NCBI GenBank assembly: GCA_041487815.1
Contig: JBGPOB010000155.1
Coordinates: 1 to 8,395 of the forward strand
Direction: 5' to 3'
DNA length: 8,395 bases
DNA from: CANJBX01 sp041487815
GTDB taxonomy: Bacteria > Pseudomonadota > Alphaproteobacteria > Rhizobiales > Xanthobacteraceae
Below the pieces are notes generated by a model. It was not told the DNA's origin, did not search any database, and saw only the letters and a program-made list of their open reading frames with translations. Below, piece by piece: positions 1 through 4,866 of this stretch. Made by a program: the position numbers and the translations under genes. Every line of letters begins with the position of its first letter. Position 1 is the stretch's first letter.

Positions 1-200
1 ACTTGCGAGTTGTCGGTATAGGCGTCGGCAAGCTTGGCCCATTGCCGCTGATCGCGCCAGAATCGCTCGAGCCGGACGAGTTCGAGGATTTCCTGCCGGT
101 CGAAGAAATTTCGCGTCAGGTCCTTGTCGGTCCCTTGCCGGCAACTTGCCGGGGCGGCTATGTGGGATGACGATTGAAGAAATTCCGCAGACGAAGTCAT
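1..200 (-). CDS. SnoaL-like / NTF2-fold protein, N-terminal part (runs off the left edge)
   Basis: A minus-strand frame stays open from an ATG at 200-198 to the window edge, giving 66 complete codons. After a Ser/Ala-rich leader of about 30 residues, the protein reads DRQEILELVRLERFWRD and then QWAKLADAYTDNS. This is the usual opening of SnoaL-like/NTF2-fold proteins: a helix with an aromatic-Arg-Asp motif, then W..LA..Y..D. Such proteins are small cone-shaped barrels that act as isomerases, dehydratases, hydroxylase subunits or plain binding proteins, so the fold does not give a reaction. The ATG at 200 is the only normal start in the frame after an upstream in-frame stop near 290. It has a GGGAA ribosome binding sequence (complement of 206-210) five bases away. 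The C-terminal part lies outside the window. The gene is divergent from the Bug receptor at 380. I am fairly sure of the frame and family, not of the function. Confidence 0.72.
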   Translation of the reverse strand, partial: MTSSAEFLQSSSHIAAPASCRQGTDKDLTRNFFDRQEILELVRLERFWRDQRQWAKLADAYTDNSQ

Positions 201-379
201 GATGGTTCCCGTAAGTTGAAAACGGCCAAAGCGCGTTGCGCGTTGATGCGAAAGTCGCGGCCTAGGTCCGCCGCGCCATATTTCCCGCGCTTAGTTTACA
301 GTATATTGGATGCTGCTCGCACAATAGCGACGGAATACGACGTCGCGACCGTAGCGAAGACTGCGATAGGGAGCGTTTG
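201..379. promoter_or_regulatory. Divergent intergenic control region
   Basis: This 179-bp gap separates two divergent starts (200 minus, 380 plus) and must hold both promoters. It is locally AT-richer around 278-310. A TTTACA at 295-300 with CACAAT at 320-325 (19-bp spacer) is the best sigma70-like pair I see for the plus strand, but it is weak. A 6-bp inverted repeat GCGACG/CGTCGC (327-332 and 341-346, 8-bp spacer) lies just downstream, within two direct copies of TAGCGA (325-330 and 352-357). This could be an operator. No regulator gene is in the window. An ORF that crosses this region and ends at 380 has atypical Arg-rich composition and I do not consider it coding. Confidence 0.35.
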
Positions 380-1360
380 ATGGCCGGCCGGACAATCTGT
401 TTCGCAGTCGTCGCGGCATCGTTCGCGCTGCTCGGTTCAATAACCGCGCCGGCGCAGGACGCATTCCCGTCGCGGCCAATCACTGTCGTGGTTCCGTTTC
501 CGCCCGGCGGCAGCGCCGATCCGCTGATGCGCCTGATCGGACAGAAGATGTCCGCAAGCATCAAGCAATCGATCGTCATCGACAACAAAGGCGGCGGCGG
601 AGGCAACATCGCGGCGAAAGCGGTCAAGCAGGCCGCGCCGGACGGCTATACGCTGTTCATGGCCAACATGAGCACGCACGCGGTCAACCCGTCACTCTAT
701 GCCGATCTCGGCTTCGACCCGATCAAGGATTTTCAGCCGATCACGTTGCTGCTGTCGTTTCCGAGCATTCTGGTCGTCCCCGCCGCCAGCCCCGCGACGA
801 CCATGGCCGAGCTTGCAACGCTCGCAAAAACGAAGCCCGGCGGCTTGAGCTACGCCTCGCAGGGCGTCGGGTCGGGCGGACATTTGCTGGGCGAAATGTT
901 GCGTACCAAGGTCGGCGTGCCGATGGTGCACGTGCCCTACCGCGGCGCGGCACCGGCGGTTCAGGATTTGATCGGCGGCCGGGTCGACTTTCTGTTCGCC
1001 TCCTATCTTTCGGCCGGACCGAGTGTTGAGGCCGGTTCATTGCGCATACTCGCGCTGACATCGCAGAAGCGCTCAGCCACGCTGCCGAATGTTCCGACCA
1101 TGGCCGAGGCCGGCTTTCCGGGGATCGAGCTTGACGTCTGGTACGGCATCATGGCTCCGGCGGGTACGCCCGCGCCGATCGTCAAATTTCTGCACGATGA
1201 GTTTGTGAAGGCCGCGCGCAGTGCGGAGGTGCAGAAAATGGTGCAGCCGCAGGCCGCCGAGATCGTCACCAGCACGCCGGACGAATTCTCCGCCCTGATT
1301 TCCGCCGATATCGTGCGGTTGGGCAAGGTGGTTCGCGACGCCGGCGCCAAGGCTGAATGA
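380..1360 (+). CDS. Bug-family (TctC-type) periplasmic solute-binding receptor 1
   Basis: This is a 326-residue extracytoplasmic receptor of the Bug/TctC family, which normally delivers small carboxylates or similar solutes to a tripartite tricarboxylate transporter. Residues 1-25 form a Sec signal peptide (charged MAGR start, hydrophobic stretch 6-20) with likely cleavage after APA25. The mature protein shows the family hallmarks in order: the PFPPGGSAD ligand loop (39-47), DGYTL (88-92), HVPYRG followed by AP (184-192), DLIGGRVDF (196-204), and LPNVPTMAEAGFP (235-247). The length is typical. I chose the ATG at 380 over the TTG at 377 because AGGGAG at 368-373 sits six bases before it. No TctA or TctB membrane gene is nearby, so this is an orphan receptor, as is usual for the many Bug paralogues. 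Its ligand cannot be read from the sequence. Confidence 0.93.
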   Translation: MAGRTICFAVVAASFALLGSITAPAQDAFPSRPITVVVPFPPGGSADPLMRLIGQKMSASIKQSIVIDNKGGGGGNIAAKAVKQAAPDGYTLFMANMSTHAVNPSLYADLGFDPIKDFQPITLLLSFPSILVVPAASPATTMAELATLAKTKPGGLSYASQGVGSGGHLLGEMLRTKVGVPMVHVPYRGAAPAVQDLIGGRVDFLFASYLSAGPSVEAGSLRILALTSQKRSATLPNVPTMAEAGFPGIELDVWYGIMAPAGTPAPIVKFLHDEFVKAARSAEVQKMVQPQAAEIVTSTPDEFSALISADIVRLGKVVRDAGAKAE

Positions 1361-1441
1361 AGCGCTGAATGAGACGCCGAATCAATCCGATGCGCCAAGG
1401 GCGTACCTGCTGAGAGCCGCCGTTGGCGGATGCAAGAATTC

Positions 1442-1445
1442 GGAG
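1442..1445 (+). promoter_or_regulatory. Ribosome binding site fixing the beta-propeller start at 1453
   Basis: GGAG at 1442-1445 lies seven bases before the ATG at 1453. This supports that ATG over the in-frame upstream TTG at 1423, which overlaps a small CCGCC/GGCGG hairpin (1417-1429) and has only a poor GAGA upstream. The GTG at 1447 is too close to the GGAG. Confidence 0.65.
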
Positions 1446-1452
1446 CGTGTGC

Positions 1453-2451
1453 ATGCCTTACGCTGGAAGTAACGTGACCGGGACCGCCGGCCTGGTGGCG
1501 GTCGACAAGGTCGGCAACAAAATCCGTTTCTACGATCCGCAGACGGTGCGCGAGATCAAGCATTTCGACGCGCCCGAGCCGTGCGCCCACGAACTGGCGA
1601 TCGCGCATGATCACAAGACCGCCTTCGTGCCGCTCTACGGCGATGGCATCTACGGTTCGAACAAGCATCCGAACAACAAGATCCTGGTGATCGACCTCGT
1701 GCGGCAGGAACTCGCCGACGTCATCACGCTCGGCGAGTTCATCGCGCCCCACGGAATGGCGGCGACGGCGCAAGGCAAGTTGTGGGTGGTGTGCGATCTG
1801 TCAAACAAGCTATTGCTGGTCGATCCCAAAAAGCGCGCCGTCGAAGCGGCCTATCAGTGCCCGGCGAAGGGGCCGCACCTCCTTGCGTTGCTGCCGGATG
1901 AAAGCAAGCTCTATGTATCGAGCAAGGAGGGCGATCTCGCCGCGTTCGATCCCGCGCGGCGCACGTTCATGGCGAGCGTGCCGATGCGCGCGCCCGGCGT
2001 TACTTCGGGCAACGGCGCCGGCAGCGAAGGGCTGATGCCAACGCCCGATTGCCGCCGGCTGATCGTGATCGACAACGACCGCAACGATCTCCACGTCATC
2101 GACACCGCCACGGATCGCGAAATTGATCGCGTTGCGCTGGCGCTGCATGGGCCGTCGAACGCCAAACGCTCGCGCCTCGCGAAACTGATGTTCTCGCCCG
2201 ATGGCGGCGAACTTGTCGTGACCGCCTACGCCGGGGGACTTGCCTGGGTCATCGACGCCCAAGACCTGCACGCGCAAACGCTCGTACCGGTGGCGAAAGG
2301 TCCGCAGGGCATGGCGTTCGCGGCGGATGGCGCGACCGCGCTGGTGTCAAGTCACGACAGCGGCTTGTTGACTCGCATCGACCTTGCGCAAGCGCGCCCG
2401 ACCGCGGCTTTCGACGGCGGTGCGGGGATTGAAGTGCTGGCTTATTACTAG
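1453..2451 (+). CDS. Cytoplasmic YncE/YVTN-type beta-propeller protein
   Basis: From the ATG at 1453 this is a 332-residue protein (342 if the TTG at 1423 is used). It is built of repeated blades of about 40-50 residues, each with a V-x-D-x turn: LVAVDKVGNKIRFYDP (14-29), ILVIDLVRQ (77-85), LLLVDPKKR (120-128), DLAAFDPARR (161-170), LHVIDTATD (213-221), AWVIDAQD (264-271), LTRIDLAQ (306-313). That fits a six- or seven-bladed propeller. There is no signal peptide or membrane segment, so it should be cytoplasmic, unlike many secreted YncE proteins. Residues H46, H100, H142, E192 and Q285 recur at equivalent positions at the start of blade strands (PHGMA, PHLLA, SEGLM, PQGMA), as in Vgb-type lyases and SMP-30-type lactonases, so an enzymatic role is possible. 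It lies 92 bp after one Bug receptor and 94 bp before the next. The fold is confident; the function is unknown. Confidence 0.85.
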   Translation: MPYAGSNVTGTAGLVAVDKVGNKIRFYDPQTVREIKHFDAPEPCAHELAIAHDHKTAFVPLYGDGIYGSNKHPNNKILVIDLVRQELADVITLGEFIAPHGMAATAQGKLWVVCDLSNKLLLVDPKKRAVEAAYQCPAKGPHLLALLPDESKLYVSSKEGDLAAFDPARRTFMASVPMRAPGVTSGNGAGSEGLMPTPDCRRLIVIDNDRNDLHVIDTATDREIDRVALALHGPSNAKRSRLAKLMFSPDGGELVVTAYAGGLAWVIDAQDLHAQTLVPVAKGPQGMAFAADGATALVSSHDSGLLTRIDLAQARPTAAFDGGAGIEVLAYY

Positions 2452-2545
2452 GCGAACCGCCAGTTCGCAGGCTCGGCATGCCGGCACAACGCTTGCCACC
2501 GCTACCGTCCTTGCGGTCAAATGAAGCCAGCGGGAGGAACAAGAA

Positions 2546-3511
2546 ATGATGTTTCGCCGGGTTATTTGGGGCGGGCTTGCCGCGCTGGCGCTGGGGTCAG
2601 CGCCGCCGGTCGGCGCGCAGGATTATCCCAACCGACCGATCAAGGTCGTCATCGGGTTTGCCGCCGGCAGCGGTGCCGATATTTTGACGCGCTTCTACGC
2701 CGCCAAACTCGGCGAGCTTGCGAACCAGTCGGTGGTTGTCGAAAACCGGCCGGGCGCGATCGGCATCATTGCCGGCAACGTCGTGGCGAAATCCAAGCCG
2801 GACGGCTACACGATCCTGTTTTCCGGCAATTCGATGATGGCCGCCGGCAAGTGGCTGGTGAAGGATTTTCCGTTCGATCCCGACAAGGAGTTCGTGCCGA
2901 CCGCGGCGATGCTGGAGACGCCTTTCGTCTTGGCCGTGTCGGCCCAGTCGCCTGCGAAATCTATTGCCGAGTTGGTCACGCTCCTCAAAGGAAAAACCGG
3001 CAACCGCTCGGCCTACACTAACCCGACCGCGATGGTGTCGACCGAATTGTTCAAGATGCGGACCGGGGTCGTCTCCGAAACGGTCAGCTATCGCACCGCC
3101 GCCGACGCCATTCCCGATCTCATCAACGGCACGCTCGATTTCATGATTCTCGACGGAACTTTTGCGGTCGGGCAAGCCAAAGCCGGAAGAATTCGCGTCC
3201 TCGCCGCGACCAGCGGCCAACGCATTACCGCGCTCCCGGACGCGCCGACGATGGCTGAGGCCGGCATTCCCGACTATGTGTTCAGCCCCTGGTGGGCGGC
3301 CTATGTGCCGGCGGGGACACCGCAGCCCATCGTCGACAAGATCGGCGGCTGGGTCACCGCAATCGCGAAATCGCCGGACACCGCGAAATTTTTGGACACC
3401 ATGTCCGCAATGCCCGTGGTAGACGATGCCGCCGGCATCAGGGCGCGATTGAAAAAAGACAGCGCGATGTGGGACCGGATCGGCGCGGCAGCTAATTTGC
3501 AGCCGCAATGA
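2546..3511 (+). CDS. Bug-family (TctC-type) periplasmic solute-binding receptor 2, divergent ligand loops
   Basis: This 321-residue Bug/TctC receptor has a clear Sec signal peptide: MMFRR start, hydrophobic core about 6-19, cleavage after VGA24. Family marks include QDYPNRPIKVVIGF (25-38), DGYTI (86-90), LPDAPTMAEAGIPDY near residues 231-245, and a YVPAGTPQPIVDKI segment. The two ligand-contact loops differ from receptor 1 and from the usual consensus. GFAAGSGAD (37-45) replaces PFPPGGxxD, and SYRTAADA (181-188) replaces PYRGxxPA, losing the usual Gly and Pro. It is therefore not a recent duplicate and probably binds something different. A strong GGGAGGA at 2532-2538 precedes the tandem ATGs at 2546 and 2549; either could be used. 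The gene ends 58 bp before the dehydrogenase, which suggests co-transcription. No transporter membrane genes are adjacent. Confidence 0.92.
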   Translation: MMFRRVIWGGLAALALGSAPPVGAQDYPNRPIKVVIGFAAGSGADILTRFYAAKLGELANQSVVVENRPGAIGIIAGNVVAKSKPDGYTILFSGNSMMAAGKWLVKDFPFDPDKEFVPTAAMLETPFVLAVSAQSPAKSIAELVTLLKGKTGNRSAYTNPTAMVSTELFKMRTGVVSETVSYRTAADAIPDLINGTLDFMILDGTFAVGQAKAGRIRVLAATSGQRITALPDAPTMAEAGIPDYVFSPWWAAYVPAGTPQPIVDKIGGWVTAIAKSPDTAKFLDTMSAMPVVDDAAGIRARLKKDSAMWDRIGAAANLQPQ

Positions 3512-3557
3512 GGGAAAACCGCTCGCCGCGGTGCGCTCAAGAGTTCAAGATATACGC

Positions 3558-3567
3558 AGGGGAGGGG
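3558..3567 (+). promoter_or_regulatory. Strong purine-rich ribosome binding site deciding the GTG start at 3570
   Basis: AGGGGAGGGG at 3558-3567 lies directly before the GTG at 3570. The frame could also open at a GTG at 3531, but no Shine-Dalgarno precedes that codon. The 13 extra residues (rich in Arg) would also come before the normal start of the family's first beta strand (FKVVTPKG). Confidence 0.7.
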
Positions 3568-3569
3568 AC

Positions 3570-4613
3570 GTGGCCAAGTTCAAGGTAGTGACGCCAAAGG
3601 GCACCAGCTTCGCCGTTGGCGGCGGCGGCTACGCGTTCGAGAACGAGGCACTGACCCCGCTCGATGCCGAGATCGTGGAGATCGATGCATCGTCGGAAAA
3701 TTCCTTCATCGACGGCGCCCACGACGCCGACGCGGTCTACGCCAAGGGCGCGAAATTCACCAAGCGCATGATCGACGGACTTCAGCGCTGCCGGATCATC
3801 GCGCTTGGCACCGTCGGCTCCGACTATGTCGATGTCGCCGCCGCCACCGCGCGCAATATCCCGGTGACGAACGTTCCGGATACTTTCATCGAGGAAGTCG
3901 CCGACCACGCGATGATGCTGCTACTCGCCTCGCACCGCCATCTGGTGGTGCAGGATCGTATGGTGCGGGAGGGGCGCTGGCGCGAGGGGCGCCCCGCGCT
4001 CGACCAGCCGCGGCTGATTGGGCAGACGCTGGGTTTCATCGCCTTCGGCCACGTCGCGCGCGCGGTCGCGATGCGCGCCAAGGCATTCGGATTCCGCATG
4101 CTCGCCTTCGATCCGTTCGTCGAGGAGCTGGTGATGATCCCCTATGGCGTGGAGCCGGCGACGCTGGAGGAGGTGCTGCGCCATTCCGACTTCGTGTCGA
4201 TGCATGCGCCGGACACCGCGAGCGCCCGCAAGATGCTCACCGAGAAGCATTTCAAGATGATGAAGCCGGGCGCCGTGTTCATCAACACCGGCCGCGGCCC
4301 GACGGTCGATGAGGCGGCCTTGATTAAGGCGCTGAAGGAAGGCTGGATCGCCGGCGCCGGCCTCGACGTGCTCGAAGTCGAGCCGCCGCGCCCGGACAAT
4401 CCGCTGCTCAAGATGGACAACGTCATTCTCACCGCGCATGTCGCGTCCGCATCCGCGCGCTTCGATCCCGCCCGCAGGCGCCGGGTCGGACAGGAGATCG
4501 CGCTGGTTTTGCAGGGCTATTGGCCGCGCGCCGCCGTCAACCCGACGGTGCTGGAAGAAACCGATCTCAAGCGCTGGCAGCCCTATTCGATGGAGCGCGG
4601 CCCGGCGACGTAA
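3570..4613 (+). CDS. D-isomer-specific 2-hydroxyacid dehydrogenase, NAD-type, with altered Gly fingerprint
   Basis: This 347-residue protein (from the GTG at 3570) belongs to the D-2-hydroxyacid dehydrogenase family (phosphoglycerate dehydrogenase/CtBP-like), whose members interconvert D-2-hydroxyacids and 2-oxoacids with NAD(H) in the cytoplasm. The split substrate domain is formed by about 1-130 and 300-330, around a Rossmann domain at about 150-285. The catalytic triad is intact: R242 in NTGRGP, E271 in VLEVEPP (29 residues on, as in the family), and H290 in LTAHVAS. The acidic D181 in LAFDPF, at the end of the second Rossmann strand, points to NAD rather than NADP. The dinucleotide loop, normally GxGxxG, reads AFGHVA (158-163), with the first and third Gly replaced by Ala. 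There is no ACT regulatory domain, which argues against classical serine-pathway SerA. It sits 58 bp after Bug receptor 2. The substrate is unknown. Confidence 0.9.
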   Translation: MAKFKVVTPKGTSFAVGGGGYAFENEALTPLDAEIVEIDASSENSFIDGAHDADAVYAKGAKFTKRMIDGLQRCRIIALGTVGSDYVDVAAATARNIPVTNVPDTFIEEVADHAMMLLLASHRHLVVQDRMVREGRWREGRPALDQPRLIGQTLGFIAFGHVARAVAMRAKAFGFRMLAFDPFVEELVMIPYGVEPATLEEVLRHSDFVSMHAPDTASARKMLTEKHFKMMKPGAVFINTGRGPTVDEAALIKALKEGWIAGAGLDVLEVEPPRPDNPLLKMDNVILTAHVASASARFDPARRRRVGQEIALVLQGYWPRAAVNPTVLEETDLKRWQPYSMERGPAT

Positions 4614-4645
4614 TAGTTTGCAGTCATGACCAGAGCCGCAGCGTA

Positions 4646-4787
4646 TTACCCTCCCCTGGAGGGGGAGGGTCGGCGACGTATCGAGCGAAACGAGATACGA
4701 GCCGGGGTGGGGTGATCTAAGATATTTTGGCAAGTCACCCCACCCCGCTCGCTTTGCTCGCGACCCTCCCCCTCCAGGGGAGGGTAA
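4646..4787. repeat. 142-bp nested palindromic element (two inverted REP-like units)
   Basis: The outer arms, 4646-4672 and 4761-4787, are perfect 27-bp inverted repeats. The inner arms, 4703-4715 and 4735-4747, are a perfect 13-bp inverted repeat (CGGGGTGGGGTGA and complement) around a 19-bp AT-rich loop (4716-4734). Each outer arm also folds on itself (CCCTCCCC against GGGGGAGGG). The middle of the left unit is a separate small hairpin (CGTATC 4677-4682 with GATACG 4694-4699). The element thus reads as two head-to-head units, 4646-4715 (70 bp) and 4735-4787 (53 bp), with conserved ends and a variable middle. This is the architecture of a BIME/REP pair. It lies between two co-directional genes, where it could terminate, attenuate or stabilise transcript. 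I see no target-site duplication and no transposase. Confidence 0.85.
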
Positions 4788-4852
4788 AAGGTACCGCCGT
4801 CGCTGTCGTACAATCGTTTCGACGCTTTCAAAGAATGTTTGTCTTACAAATC

Positions 4853-4857
4853 AGGAG
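4853..4857 (+). promoter_or_regulatory. Ribosome binding site of the ThDP-dependent enzyme
   Basis: AGGAG at 4853-4857 lies nine bases before the ATG at 4867, with a second, closer AGGA at 4861-4864. Just upstream, TTTGT/ACAAA (4838-4842 and 4846-4850) forms a small inverted repeat with a 3-bp spacer that could influence access to this site. Confidence 0.5.
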
Positions 4858-4866
4858 TTCAGGAAT

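Noticed and set aside
174..380. 68-codon plus-strand frame ending in TGA overlapping the ATG of Bug gene 1 (TGATG)
   Set aside because: The protein is Arg/Ala-rich, shows no family features, spans the divergent promoter region and overlaps the 5' end of the SnoaL-like gene on the other strand. The TGATG overlap alone is not enough.
1417..1429. CCGCC-GTT-GGCGG hairpin between Bug gene 1 and the propeller gene as a terminator
   Set aside because: Only a 5-bp stem with a 3-base loop and no T-run; too weak to call.
1361..1440. GCTGAGAG near 1409-1416, reminiscent of the TPP riboswitch CTGAGA element, in a cluster that encodes a ThDP enzyme
   Set aside because: The second conserved TPP-aptamer half (CCCTTTGAACCTGAT-like, and the later GCGNAGGGA) is absent downstream. 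The motif also lies upstream of the propeller gene, not the ThDP gene. Probably coincidence.
2597..3508. 303-residue minus-strand open frame opposite Bug receptor 2
   Set aside because: It is an antisense shadow caused by high GC. Its composition is rich in Arg, Gly, Asp and His with no recognisable domain, whereas the plus strand encodes a clear receptor with signal peptide and ribosome binding site.
4646..4787. CRISPR array or insertion sequence as an explanation for the repeats
   Set aside because: There are only two inverted units, no regularly spaced direct repeats, no transposase and no target-site duplication.
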